A stretch of 64,000 nt of DNA from an uncultured Lachnospiraceae bacterium (GTDB taxonomy: Bacteria; Bacillota; Clostridia; Lachnospirales; Lachnospiraceae), in contig CAMNSD010000018.1 in the NCBI GenBank assembly GCA_946554445.1, positions 23,884 to 87,883 on the forward strand, read 5' to 3'. A program made the position numbers and the translations under genes. The number at the start of each line of letters is the position of its first letter. Positions within the stretch are counted from its first letter, which is position 1. Under the pieces are notes generated by a model that ran no database searches, was not told the DNA's origin, and saw only the letters and a list, made by a program, of their open reading frames with translations. Of this stretch, positions 7,903-16,754 are shown in pieces.

Positions 7903-8781
7903 CTAAAAGAAGGAGCCTAAAGAGCCGACTACTTCCACGGAAAGGACGACCACATAGATCAAGAGGATGCAGAAAAGCATCATCATGGAATATTTCTGCA
8001 TCTGCTTGGGGCGCTTTCCTGCTTCTTTCTTCAGGTTGTTCTGTTCAATCTGACGCATATCGAATACCAGCATCTTGAAATACATCTGCTGGTCATCCCC
8101 GCGCAGCGTCCCGATCAGCCCGCGCACAATGTCCGAGAGCATGGTGCTGCCTACCCGGTTCTGGAAGTGGAGCAGGGCGTTCTCATAGTTGCCTGTCCGC
8201 ATATCCGCCACGGTGGTGTCAAGCTCCTGCCCCAGATGCGGCCCTGCAATGCGCCGGTAGGAGGTCAGCAGCTTTAAGACGTCCCTGTCCGTGGCAAGCC
8301 CCTGCTGGATGCTGACTGCAAAACGTGGCAGCTCCGCCTCGATGAGTTTCCGCCGCTTTTTCACAAGGTCAAAGGCTTTGTAATAAGTGGAGAACCACAT
8401 CATTACCGCAAGCCCCAGGACCAGCAGCCCCATGAGCGGCATGAACAGGAAAAAGGGGATGGCGGCAAGCCCTGTGGCGGATGCGGTCAGGAACGCTTTC
8501 ATGGTATAGCACTCCGGTGTCAGCGGGATGCCCGCAATGTCCAGCGTCAGGGCAAGGCGCCCTTTTTTGATGGGATCAAGCCGAAGCAGCGGGGCGAGCT
8601 TTGCGGCAATCTTTGTCAGGTACACGTCAAAGAGTTTCTCATTGGCGGTGCCGGTCTGCTTTCTGGCAAGCATCATCATCCGGGAAGTCTGTGCCGTGGG
8701 GACATCCACAAAGGCACAGGATAAGTGGTAGCAGCCAATCCCCGTGAAGACGGCGGCAAAAAGGATCAGTAATCCGGTCAT
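7903..8781 (-). CDS. tadC: TadC-like inner-membrane platform protein (T2SS F domain)
   Basis: A 292-residue membrane protein with an N-terminal helix (2-22), a central pair of helices (about 115-155) and a C-terminal helix (about 265-285), enclosing the T2SS F/GspF cytoplasmic domain (region AELPRFAVSIQQGLATDRDV, typical of TadB/TadC). Together with TadB it forms the membrane platform on which the TadA ATPase acts. GAGG ribosome-binding site; 65 bp after the 30-residue peptide gene. Confidence 0.85.
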   Translation of the reverse strand: MTGLLILFAAVFTGIGCYHLSCAFVDVPTAQTSRMMMLARKQTGTANEKLFDVYLTKIAAKLAPLLRLDPIKKGRLALTLDIAGIPLTPECYTMKAFLTASATGLAAIPFFLFMPLMGLLVLGLAVMMWFSTYYKAFDLVKKRRKLIEAELPRFAVSIQQGLATDRDVLKLLTSYRRIAGPHLGQELDTTVADMRTGNYENALLHFQNRVGSTMLSDIVRGLIGTLRGDDQQMYFKMLVFDMRQIEQNNLKKEAGKRPKQMQKYSMMMLFCILLIYVVVLSVEVVGSLGSFF

Positions 8782-8845
8782 ATCGTTACCTCATTTCTGC
8801 GCTACGGATTGGTGGGACAGACGGTGCGTAGCGCGGCACCGGCAG

Positions 8846-8938
8846 TCATTTTAAGAGCGGGGTAAGGCACAGGGCGATTGTCACCATAAGCACAAAAGCA
8901 ATAAGTACCATTACCGCATAGCTGGCGTAAAAATACAT
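8846..8938 (-). CDS. 30-residue single-pass membrane peptide between tadB and tadC
   Basis: ATG at 8936-8938 preceded by GGAGGTG, 30 codons, stop TGA at 8846-8848. The product is nearly all one hydrophobic helix starting MYFYASYAV and ending in a short Leu-Lys tail. It begins 18 bases after the tadB stop. The site and spacing argue for a real gene; function unknown, perhaps a small subunit of the TadB/TadC platform. Confidence 0.65.
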   Translation of the reverse strand: MYFYASYAVMVLIAFVLMVTIALCLTPLLK

Positions 8939-8955
8939 GACAGACACCTCCGTAT

Positions 8956-9876
8956 TTATGCCTTATATTCGATTGGTTTTGAAAGCTGCATGATCCGTGT
9001 AAAGGAAAACAGCACGATACTGCAGCAGATGGCAAGCGTGACCTTTCCCGGTGTGGAGAACATCAGGGTTTCAAACCATGAATGGTTCAGCACATATAAA
9101 AGCGGGATATTCCCTATGACAAGGAACATCATGGTGACCGCTTCCTTCTTTGGTTCGTTGATGATGGCCTCCAGCTCCGACTGGATGATGCGCTGGTCGG
9201 AGAATTTCTGCACGGTGAAGGTCAGGGTGTTTTTCATGCTGCGGTCGCTCTGGCACTGGATCAGGGTGTTGCACCATTCATGGAAGACACGGTTGGGTAT
9301 CTTCATCTTCAGGGTGTTTATGGTGGAAACCATGTTGGCATTGAGCATCTCCGATTCCGTGATAAAAGCCTCAAAGTGTGCTTTAACCGGCGGGTTCAGG
9401 TAAGGGATGTTCTCTTTGACCGCTTTCGGAAGATCCCCGCTTCTGAGGTAGGAAGTTGTGATAACGGAGATTGCGGTTTCCAGTTCCTCGTTTAAGTGCT
9501 TTTTGTAGGCGGCTGCGGTGGAGCGCAGATACCATACCGGCGCAAAGGCAAACCCTGCGCCCAGTACCGGGATCAGGAACGGGTTGTTTAGGAGCAGCGC
9601 TGCCACGGCCCCCAGTGCAAACATAAAAAGGGATACCCGCTTGATAAGGGTAAACCGCCCCTCCCGCCCTGTAGCCGCAAGGAGCTGTTCGACTTCCAGC
9701 GTCTCCCGGTTGAAAAAGCCCTTTGCCGGTTTCCCCAGCATGACGTCCACATCATCCTGGAGGCTGCTTTTCCTTGTCCTTGCAAGCATATGCAGGAAGT
9801 CGTTGAAGCGGACGGCGAACAGGGTGAACAGGCCGTTAATGACCAACAGGAAGATGATGATCTGTATCCACTGCAT
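8956..9876 (-). CDS. tadB: TadB-like inner-membrane platform protein (T2SS F domain)
   Basis: A 306-residue protein with an N-terminal membrane helix (3-23), a helix pair at about 80-115, the T2SS F domain (NEELETAISVITTSYLRSGD is the signature-like strand-helix) and a C-terminal helix pair (about 250-290). It pairs with TadC downstream. Its start overlaps the tadA end by 41 bp and has a GGAGG site within tadA, indicating translational coupling. Confidence 0.85.
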   Translation of the reverse strand: MQWIQIIIFLLVINGLFTLFAVRFNDFLHMLARTRKSSLQDDVDVMLGKPAKGFFNRETLEVEQLLAATGREGRFTLIKRVSLFMFALGAVAALLLNNPFLIPVLGAGFAFAPVWYLRSTAAAYKKHLNEELETAISVITTSYLRSGDLPKAVKENIPYLNPPVKAHFEAFITESEMLNANMVSTINTLKMKIPNRVFHEWCNTLIQCQSDRSMKNTLTFTVQKFSDQRIIQSELEAIINEPKKEAVTMMFLVIGNIPLLYVLNHSWFETLMFSTPGKVTLAICCSIVLFSFTRIMQLSKPIEYKA

Positions 9877-11272
9877 TGCGTGTGCCTCCTTTCGTTGTTT
9901 TTTCCGGTGCCGGTGCGGACAAAAACGGCGCCAGCTTACCGGCGGGGATGCCGTTGTCCAGCATCCGCTTTTTCAGGGTGTCGGAAAGGCTGCCGAGACG
10001 TTTATGCTTTCCCACCACGGTAATTTTGCCGTTTTCATCGGTGCGGTTGTCCGATACGTCGTACTGGTACAGGGGGCGGTAGATGAGCTGCCCGTCCCGG
10101 TAGTCCTCCCCCTCGATGATCTGCATGATCTTCCGGCTGCCGTCCTCTAACTGCTTAGTGAATACCACAATGGGGTAGGCTTCCACCATGATCTGCATCA
10201 GGATGTCATCCGCCATGTTGTATTTGCGCTTTGCCAGCGTCATCATCCTCCGGTAAGTGGACTCGGAGGAATTGGAGTGGATGGTGGTCACGACGGTATG
10301 CCCGGTACGGGAGCTTTCCGCCACGGACAGCGCCTCCTTAGCGGAACGCATCTCGCCCACGCCGATGACATCCGGGTGTTTACGCAGGACACGCTCCAGA
10401 AGTAAATCCTGGTCGATGTCCAGCGATGGGTTTTCATGGGGCCTTGTGAGCAGGTGTACCACGCTGTTCATGGCATGGCCGTTCTCATCCCTTTTAATCA
10501 GGTCAAATTCCCGGCTGCCCTCCTCAATGGTGATGAGCCTGCGGTTGTCAGGCACCATGGACAGGAGCCAGCTCATAACGGTTGTCTTGCCGGAGCCGGT
10601 GCTGCCTGCGATGCAGACCGAAACGCCGTAGCGGATACAGCAGGTCAAAAGCTCCAGCATTTCATCCGTGGCGGAACCGGACCGGATCAGTTTTTCCCTC
10701 GATACGGTCTGCTGGTTGACGATACGGATGGAGGCATTGATGCCCACCTCGGAGTCTACAATGGGTGTCTTGTCCACAGAGATACGGATGTTCTTGTCTA
10801 AAAAGCCGATGACGGAGGGCATGGTGTCGTCGATTACCATGCCGCAGGTATTTAAGAGCCGCCTTGTCACATCAATGGCGTGCTGGGGCGACTGGAAGCG
10901 GTCCGGAATTTTCATGGATCGCCCGCCGCTCATAATCACTTCAATGTCATCATAGGCATTGACATTGACCTCCTCCACACCGGGCATATAGATCCATTTT
11001 TTTAAGAAGGAAATGCCTGCCATGTCTTCATAGAGGGTGTCGCACAACTCCTCCGTGGAGAAGCCTTCTATATGGTAGGAGCGGCTGATGACGTACTGGA
11101 GGATGAACTCCCGCAGGAGTTTCCGTGCCTCGTCCCGGTCCCCTTCCGTGGTCAGCTTGTCAGCGTGCTTCTCGGTACAGTATTTCTGGACGTCCTCAAG
11201 GATCTGGTCATAGGTAAGGGATTCTTTGCCGGCGGAGGTAAAGAACATATCATTTAAGGATTCCATGCCCAT
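9836..11272 (-). CDS. tadA: TadA/CpaF secretion ATPase
   Basis: A 478-residue VirB11-superfamily hexameric ATPase. The N-terminal domain leads to Walker A GSTGSGKT at residues 223-230, followed by the Asp box (ITIEEGSREF), Walker B region (PDVIGVGEMRS) and His box (GHTVVTTIHSNS). This is the order seen in CpaF/TadA. It powers pilus assembly and retraction at the inner membrane with TadB/TadC. Ribosome-binding site GGAGAACG; the start overlaps the tadZ end by 23 bp. Confidence 0.92.
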   Translation of the reverse strand: MGMESLNDMFFTSAGKESLTYDQILEDVQKYCTEKHADKLTTEGDRDEARKLLREFILQYVISRSYHIEGFSTEELCDTLYEDMAGISFLKKWIYMPGVEEVNVNAYDDIEVIMSGGRSMKIPDRFQSPQHAIDVTRRLLNTCGMVIDDTMPSVIGFLDKNIRISVDKTPIVDSEVGINASIRIVNQQTVSREKLIRSGSATDEMLELLTCCIRYGVSVCIAGSTGSGKTTVMSWLLSMVPDNRRLITIEEGSREFDLIKRDENGHAMNSVVHLLTRPHENPSLDIDQDLLLERVLRKHPDVIGVGEMRSAKEALSVAESSRTGHTVVTTIHSNSSESTYRRMMTLAKRKYNMADDILMQIMVEAYPIVVFTKQLEDGSRKIMQIIEGEDYRDGQLIYRPLYQYDVSDNRTDENGKITVVGKHKRLGSLSDTLKKRMLDNGIPAGKLAPFLSAPAPEKTTKGGTRNAVDTDHHLPVGH

Positions 11273-12248
11273 AGCGGTCGTTCTCCTTTCCGGCAGGGTT
11301 GCCCTGCCTTTGTTTTCCTGTCATGGGTGCTGCAGGTATGTCCGCATCCCATGAGTCGGGTGTGTGGGGTTCGGAAGCTGCCGGGCTGACCTGATCCGTA
11401 AAGCTGCCATTGTCTGCAAAACCCTTATTTTCCGCAGGATAATCCTGTTCTGCGTATTCATTTTCCACATAAGGTTCACTCTTTGGAGCCGGTCTGCTGT
11501 CAGCGGGAATATCTTCAGGCTCCGTAAGACGTTCCCGGACCAGCTTCAGGGAGTTGATGTAGCGCTGGTTGCAGTAGGCGAGCGCCTTGAACATCTGCCC
11601 GCCGGTGCCGCAGCGCTCAATCTCCTTTGCGTAGGGGAGCAGGCCGTCAAAACCGCCGATCAGGTGGTCCATCTCGTCAATGGCGTGGAAGGGACGGGCA
11701 AGCCCGGCAAAAGTCAGGTGGCTGCCATAGTGGAACTTGTCATCCGTGAGCAGCGGCCTGTGCGCCCGCAGGTAGTTTAAGCCCCGCAGGTCCGGTGTGA
11801 TGATGCGTACAGCCACATCCGCCGCCTCGATTGCGGTGGGCGTGAAAAAGTTCAGCATATGGGAGCTGCAGTCCAGAATGATGTAGTCCACAAGTTTTGC
11901 CGCTTCTGCGATAAAGAGCTTTATCTTGTCATACTTCAGCTCTGGGTAGGAGAAGGGGTTCTCCCCTGCGGCATAGCCCATGACGCCGATAAAAGGGTAT
12001 TCCTTTAAGATGGTGACACGTTCTGCCACCAGCGCCGTATTGATCTCCAGCCCGGTGAGCACGTTCCCTATGGAAGCGTTTGTCTCAAGGATACGCTCAG
12101 GCATCCATACGGGCAGCATGGGTGTGCTGGAGTCCGCATTGATGATAAGGGCTTTTTCCTTGTTTGCCGTCAGGACTTTTGCAAGACAGCAGCAGAACAT
12201 GGATTTCCCGCAGCCGGGATTGCCCCATACAGTAATAATCTTTGACAT
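11250..12248 (-). CDS. tadZ: TadZ/CpaE-like MinD-superfamily ATPase
   Basis: A 332-residue protein beginning with a deviant Walker A motif (WGNPGCGKSMFCC) and a second ParA/MinD-type region (YIILDCSSHM). No receiver domain precedes the ATPase, so it is a short form compared with CpaE. In Tad systems this protein localises the pilus machine at the membrane. The C-terminal ~70 residues are acidic and disordered. Gene order cpaB, tadZ, tadA, tadB, tadC is that of canonical tad loci. Confidence 0.8.
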   Translation of the reverse strand: MSKIITVWGNPGCGKSMFCCCLAKVLTANKEKALIINADSSTPMLPVWMPERILETNASIGNVLTGLEINTALVAERVTILKEYPFIGVMGYAAGENPFSYPELKYDKIKLFIAEAAKLVDYIILDCSSHMLNFFTPTAIEAADVAVRIITPDLRGLNYLRAHRPLLTDDKFHYGSHLTFAGLARPFHAIDEMDHLIGGFDGLLPYAKEIERCGTGGQMFKALAYCNQRYINSLKLVRERLTEPEDIPADSRPAPKSEPYVENEYAEQDYPAENKGFADNGSFTDQVSPAASEPHTPDSWDADIPAAPMTGKQRQGNPAGKENDRYGHGILK

Positions 12249-12262
12249 CTGTTTATTCCTCC

Positions 12263-13141
12263 CTATTCCTCCCCGGATGTTTCTTCCGGTTCCTTGTCAT
12301 GGCTGTCATCTGGTTTGGTGCTGCTGTTTTCGCCGCCTTCTGCTTCCGGTTCCGACTGTCCGGAAGTATTCATGGAAGATTCCAGCTCCTCATCAGACAG
12401 CTCCAGACCATCGCCGTAAAGGGAAGTCAGGATCTCAGCCTGACGCTCCAGCAGTTCCTTTGCTAATTTCTCATTGCCTCGGCTGATCAGGGCGACGTGC
12501 AGGACACCTTCATTTTCATAGCGTGTCAGCAGCATGGCCTGCTCAGGAGTGGCAAGGACAGTAATGGTTGCCGTCTGCTGTTTTTCCTCATCCTCCTCCG
12601 GCGGAGTGGTGTAATCCACATCAAGCCCTTTGGAATCGGAAACGGACAGGACTTTCAGAAAACGCAGTTCCGGGATGTCGGAAACCGGCTCCAGCACGTT
12701 GTTGTCATCATAGTGGTACAGGCGGATGATGTCACCGCTCTGCAGCTTGTCTGACAGTGCAGTGGCAAGTGTCTGGGTGGTGATGGATATGGCTACCATG
12801 CCGTCCGGGATCTCGTTGAGGGAAAGGTCTGAGGACAGGGGAACGCTGCTGACCTTTTCCGGCAGGAGATAATCGCCGGGATACAGGTCCGCTGCAGCGT
12901 AAGTGCCTGCCACATCCTCTATCCTGCGGGCAACGCTGTCGGGCAGGTTAAAACCGCCCACTTCCACAAGTTCAAGGTCTTCCGTGGTGATGAGGGTGCC
13001 GCGCGTCACGGCAGTCTTCATGCGGACGATCTCGCAGGTGCTGCTGGTCCTGCTTGTCACGGCAGGAATGGCTATAAAGGCAATGACGGCAGCAAGCACA
13101 ATGCTCAAGATGCCGTAAATAAATCGGTTATTCATTTTCAT
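12263..13141 (-). CDS. cpaB: CpaB/RcpC-like pilus assembly protein (SAF domain)
   Basis: A 292-residue protein with an N-terminal membrane helix (8-26) and then the SAF-type region: VTRGTLITTEDLELVEVGGF and DLYPGDYLLPEKVSS are the family repeat. The C-terminus is a disordered Glu/Ser-rich tail (about 245-292) ending in EETSGEE. In tad loci CpaB is the periplasmic/extracytoplasmic partner of the assembly machinery. In a Gram-positive host it would lie in the wall zone. GGAGG site precedes the start. Confidence 0.85.
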   Translation of the reverse strand: MKMNNRFIYGILSIVLAAVIAFIAIPAVTSRTSSTCEIVRMKTAVTRGTLITTEDLELVEVGGFNLPDSVARRIEDVAGTYAAADLYPGDYLLPEKVSSVPLSSDLSLNEIPDGMVAISITTQTLATALSDKLQSGDIIRLYHYDDNNVLEPVSDIPELRFLKVLSVSDSKGLDVDYTTPPEEDEEKQQTATITVLATPEQAMLLTRYENEGVLHVALISRGNEKLAKELLERQAEILTSLYGDGLELSDEELESSMNTSGQSEPEAEGGENSSTKPDDSHDKEPEETSGEE

Positions 13142-13156
13142 TTTGTATAAGCCTCC

Positions 13157-13270
13157 TTATCTGTGCTGGTCTAAGAACAGGTATGTTTTCTGTAACAGGG
13201 CAACACCGGTAATGCCTGCAGCAAGAAACAGCAGGAGTATTCCGGCAGTAAACAGTAAAATAAATTTCAT
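13157..13270 (-). CDS. 37-residue single-pass membrane peptide between prepilin peptidase and cpaB
   Basis: ATG at 13268-13270 with an AAAGGA site, 37 codons, stop TAA at 13157-13159, 16 bases before cpaB and overlapping nothing. The product has one helix (MKFILLFTAGILLLFLAAG start) and a short soluble tail ending in a basic residue. It lies 27 bases after the peptidase gene, in the same operon. Unrecognised; one of three such peptides in this locus. Confidence 0.65.
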   Translation of the reverse strand: MKFILLFTAGILLLFLAAGITGVALLQKTYLFLDQHR

Positions 13271-13297
13271 GGCAGTATCCTTTCTCTATACAATTTT

Positions 13298-13765
13298 TTA
13301 TGGAACCAGTTGCAGTAGCATGGCAGTCAGGCACCCAAAAAACAGGTAGGGCGCAAAGGGTATCCTTTCGGCAGGTTTCTTTTTATATGCCTTCCGGATG
13401 CCCAGGTGGGCTAGGGCAAGCAGGCAGGAGAGGGCAAGCACAGCCATCAGCCCGGATACCCCGAAGGGAATGCCCAGCAGCGCCACCAGCTTGATGTCCC
13501 CGCCGCCGATCCCGCCGTCTGTGGCAAGGGAAACGGCAAGCAGGAGAATAAAGCCCGCCAGAAATCCCGCAGCGGACCGTATGCCCCAGTATGCCGGGGA
13601 AAGGCTTGGAAAAGCGCAGTACATCAGCACGGGCGATAAGAGGCACCACGGCAGGAAAGCAAGCAGGGCAGTGTTGCGTATTCGGTGGCGCCTTTCATCA
13701 TACAGTGCAAATCCCGCAAGAAACAGCAGGGTAAGGGCATGGTAGGCAGGCAGCAGCTTACTCAC
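13298..13765 (-). CDS. tadV: Prepilin peptidase (A24 aspartic protease, TadV/CpaA-like)
   Basis: A 155-residue polytopic membrane protein with the two catalytic aspartates of A24 peptidases: D23 in LYDERRHRIRN and D90 in the GxGD-type motif GGGDIKLVALLG. Length matches TadV/CpaA, which lack the N-methylation domain of PilD. It would process the pilin-like and TadE-like proteins of the same operon. The GTG start overlaps the end of the preceding secreted-protein gene by 8 bp. Confidence 0.9.
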   Translation of the reverse strand: MSKLLPAYHALTLLFLAGFALYDERRHRIRNTALLAFLPWCLLSPVLMYCAFPSLSPAYWGIRSAAGFLAGFILLLAVSLATDGGIGGGDIKLVALLGIPFGVSGLMAVLALSCLLALAHLGIRKAYKKKPAERIPFAPYLFFGCLTAMLLQLVP

Positions 13766-15512
13766 GCTTGGAATACCAGTCGTCGAACAGGCTGCCCTGG
13801 ATCTGTACGGCGTCGTTCACATTGACGGACAGCATCCCGGAGGGCGTCCATGCGTCGATGATGTAGGTGTATACGGTATATGCGGCGTTGTCCGGATACC
13901 ATACCGGCGTGAAATGTACGTTCCGGTTATAGGTGGAGTATTCGTTGGGCTTAAAGGCAAAAGTGGCCGTGTTTCCACCGCTGCAGGATAAGAGCCGCCA
14001 GTACATATCGTAGCCAAACTCTGGGAAATAGGATACTGCAGTCTGTGCCGGGGCATAGTGGCTGCCCGGCGCATTGGAGGAGAAAACTGCCGTGGCGCCC
14101 TCCTTGATGCCGTAACCGCTTTTCATGGTATCCCCCTGCGCTGTGGGCACAATGTCATCCGGGTGGATCTCCATGGAGCCGGACAGGGAAGCGGAGTAAG
14201 AGGTGGTGGTAAAGTCATACCAGCCGTTGTCCACCCATTCCCCGTTATCCACCCATTTGCCGTGGCTGCTTGTGCAGTCCGCAGGGCAGTCAGAACCGTG
14301 GCTGCCGTCCTCCCATTCCCAGTCGCTTTCCCATTCCCATTTTGCGTGCCATCTTGCGCTCCAGACACTCCAGGATGCGGAGGTTTTCTGTGGGTTGGAC
14401 GGCAGGGAGGGCGTGGAAAAATGCGGGTTGGTGTCCGTTGCCAGCGGGTCGGGCGGCAGGTTTTCCTCCAGCGAGATGATCCTTGCGATGAAGCTGGTCT
14501 TTGCCGTGGATGCGCCGTCCACGGATACCTGTATGGTCAGGGTGGTGGGTTCCGGAGGTGTATGCCATTTTGCCCAGACCACCTGCGAGCCGCCTGCAGG
14601 CATCACAATGTCGTTTACGGTATAGGAGCTGCCGTTGATATGGAAGGTGACGCTTGCCGGATCGTCAGGGTTTACTTCAGCGCTGCTGGTCAGTGTGATG
14701 CTGGTGATGACATCCGTATCCACCCGGTAGGTATAGTCGGGCGCCTGCAGTTCCGCCTCCGGCACATCTTTATAGCTGACGATGCCGATGCCCAGTGCGG
14801 AGAGGATTTCATCATCCGATACCTTCCCGCTGGTGGTGCCGCCCCATGCGGGGTATCCCAGATCCGGTGTTTCAAGGAAGATGGACAGGGGCAGGTTCTG
14901 GTGCGTCAGGCTTGGCATTTTGCTGCGCAGGGTACCGCCGGATCTCTGGTTGTAGAGCGCCGCCTCCGTTGCAGTCATGGCGTAGTTACGTCCGCCGTGG
15001 GTGAAGTAGGCGATTGGCTCGATGACCAGCTTGTACGAACCGGAGATCAGTTCCTCAAAGGGGATACCGGCCTTGTCAGCCACAAGCTGGGCGGCATACT
15101 CGGAGCAGAAATACCGCCGGATTGCCTCTATGCTTGCGCGGGATCTGGTTCCGCTGATGATGCGGGGCAGGGCAGTGCCCGGCTTGGAGCAGACATAGGT
15201 TCCTGCATCCAAAGACAGGGAAGCGCCTCCGCTGTACTGGAGTTTACTTACCTTTCCGAAATGCAGGATGTCACCGGATATGTTGAAGTTGCTTAAGTCA
15301 AACGGGGTGGAAGCTACGCTGCCTTCTGCCGTAACGACTGTGATGCGCACACCGTCCTGACTGTGCCAGACATCCGTTGCCGTTCCGCTTCCCATGCCGC
15401 CGCCACCGCCGTCTATATTTCCCTCTCCGGAGGCCAGCGCGGTCACGCCCATGGAGAGCATCAGGAGAAGGGAAAGAAAAAGCGGAAAGATGCGCTTGGT
15501 CAGTTGTTTCAT
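13758..15512 (-). CDS. Large secreted surface protein of the Tad operon
   Basis: A 584-residue protein with a classical signal peptide: KQLTKRIFPL, then a hydrophobic helix, and ALASGE at the cleavage region. Start 15512 is chosen because AAAAGGAGGATCAC precedes it; the 14-codon longer frame has no site. After a Gly-rich linker it contains beta-rich sequence, a Trp-rich segment with short repeats (WEWESDWEWED, WVDNGEWVDNG), and a Cys pair (DCPADC). No sortase signal is seen. Its place between pseudopilins and peptidase suggests a pilus-associated tip or surface-exposed adhesin; this is inference. Confidence 0.7.
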   Translation of the reverse strand: MKQLTKRIFPLFLSLLLMLSMGVTALASGEGNIDGGGGGMGSGTATDVWHSQDGVRITVVTAEGSVASTPFDLSNFNISGDILHFGKVSKLQYSGGASLSLDAGTYVCSKPGTALPRIISGTRSRASIEAIRRYFCSEYAAQLVADKAGIPFEELISGSYKLVIEPIAYFTHGGRNYAMTATEAALYNQRSGGTLRSKMPSLTHQNLPLSIFLETPDLGYPAWGGTTSGKVSDDEILSALGIGIVSYKDVPEAELQAPDYTYRVDTDVITSITLTSSAEVNPDDPASVTFHINGSSYTVNDIVMPAGGSQVVWAKWHTPPEPTTLTIQVSVDGASTAKTSFIARIISLEENLPPDPLATDTNPHFSTPSLPSNPQKTSASWSVWSARWHAKWEWESDWEWEDGSHGSDCPADCTSSHGKWVDNGEWVDNGWYDFTTTSYSASLSGSMEIHPDDIVPTAQGDTMKSGYGIKEGATAVFSSNAPGSHYAPAQTAVSYFPEFGYDMYWRLLSCSGGNTATFAFKPNEYSTYNRNVHFTPVWYPDNAAYTVYTYIIDAWTPSGMLSVNVNDAVQIQGSLFDDWYSKRE

Positions 15513-15578
15513 GTGATCCTCCTTTTCACAAAAAAAGACATGGAGTTTATCCATGCCTTTTCAGTATATTTCTTATAT

Positions 15579-16190
15579 TCAGTTACCGCCCATGGTGCCG
15601 ATCTGCTTGTTGATGTCACCGTCGCTGTCGATATTGTCCTGCTGGGTGTTACTGGGCGTTACCCATCCGAAGACCGGATCATAAACCTGTCCGGGGTGGC
15701 TGTCATCCGTGCTGCCTCCGCCTGCAGGTGCGCTTGGTTCCGGCTGCGGGGAGGGCGTTGGTTTCTCAGTAGGTTCCGGCTGTGGTACGGACGGTTCATA
15801 ATCCGGCTGCTTGTCGGGATCAGTGACGTCATCCGTGGTCTCAGGCGGAGCCGTGGGTTTTTCCTGACTGGCCTCCTCTTTACCAGTGCTGTCGGAAAGG
15901 CTTGTGGTGGAGCCACTCTCATCCTCGGAAATAACCGTCTGGGTGTCGTCGGAAGGCGTGCCCGTTATCTGGGTACTCTCAGGAGTGGCGGAAGGAAGGG
16001 GTGTATCCGTATTGGAATTTTCCTTCCATGTGTCTGTCATGTCAGCACGTTCTGCGGAAGCAGGGGTAAAATCCCTTTCGGGTTCCCTTGTCAGGAACCA
16101 TGCGCCTGCGAGGACGGCTATGCACAATGCGGATAATCCGCTGATAGTGGCGATTTTCTTCTTGTCGGTGTGTTTATCGTTCTTTTTCAT
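15579..16190 (-). CDS. Membrane-anchored Pro/Thr/Ser-rich linker protein (DUF6550-like)
   Basis: A 203-residue protein: short basic N-terminus, one membrane helix (about residues 14-32, IATISGLSALCIAVLAGAW), then a long low-complexity extracellular region rich in Thr, Ser, Pro and Glu (PEPTEKPTPSPQPEP-like runs) and a Gly-rich end. The start at 16190 follows AGGAGT and excludes a 10-codon extension. Architecture fits a wall-spanning stalk. DUF6550 is my recollection of the family name for ICE Tad loci, not checked. Confidence 0.65.
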   Translation of the reverse strand: MKKNDKHTDKKKIATISGLSALCIAVLAGAWFLTREPERDFTPASAERADMTDTWKENSNTDTPLPSATPESTQITGTPSDDTQTVISEDESGSTTSLSDSTGKEEASQEKPTAPPETTDDVTDPDKQPDYEPSVPQPEPTEKPTPSPQPEPSAPAGGGSTDDSHPGQVYDPVFGWVTPSNTQQDNIDSDGDINKQIGTMGGN

Positions 16191-16260
16191 AATATTGGAC
16201 TCCTTTCGTCGTGTTTCCATTATATACGCATCAGATAGCAGGATGTCAACAACTTTTCTA

Positions 16261-16743
16261 TCAGTATTTCGTATTATGGGAACCTGTCAGTGTGATATGC
16301 TGCGTAATGGGCGGGAACAGTTCCCCGAACATATGGATCTGGAAAACAGCATCACAGGTCACCACATATTCAATCTTGTCGGAATACTGGTTGAACTGCA
16401 GGTTGATGTTCTCCACCCTGTAATCCTCATTGGAAAGCTGTATCCGCTCCTCCATACCGTTGATGAAGCCTGCACGGAGGGCATCCTGATAGGCGGAGCT
16501 TAAATGCAGGTCTGCCATGTAGGAGTCAAGGTTTGCTTCCCTCTGGGAGTGGAACGTATCCGCATAGATGCGTGCGCTGACATTGTTCAGCTCCATTTTG
16601 GCTGCATTGCGGATGTTCATGCAGTTGATCTTGACGGAAGCAAACAGCAGCACGAAGGACATCAGCATGACGACTGCCAGAATAACAAAGATGGTAAAGA
16701 AGGACATATCTCCCCGTTCATTCCGGATGATTTTCTTATACAT
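16261..16743 (-). CDS. TadE-like pseudopilin
   Basis: A 160-residue protein starting MYKKIIRNERGDMSFFTIFV. The basic leader ending in ERGD, immediately followed by a 22-residue hydrophobic helix, is the TadE/pseudopilin pattern; the remaining ~125 residues form the soluble head. Start 16743 follows GGGGG and removes a 28-codon frame that overlaps the upstream gene. With its neighbour it forms a TadE/TadF-like minor pilin pair. Confidence 0.75.
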   Translation of the reverse strand: MYKKIIRNERGDMSFFTIFVILAVVMLMSFVLLFASVKINCMNIRNAAKMELNNVSARIYADTFHSQREANLDSYMADLHLSSAYQDALRAGFINGMEERIQLSNEDYRVENINLQFNQYSDKIEYVVTCDAVFQIHMFGELFPPITQHITLTGSHNTKY

Positions 16744-16754
16744 GGCAATCCCCC

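Noticed and set aside
8802..9035. 77-codon minus-strand frame overlapping tadB end
   Set aside because: Competes with tadB and the 30-residue peptide in another frame, which has better start signals.
14058..15296. 412-codon plus-strand frame opposite the secreted protein
   Set aside because: Antisense to a gene with a signal peptide and good start; Gly/Arg/Val-rich shadow composition.
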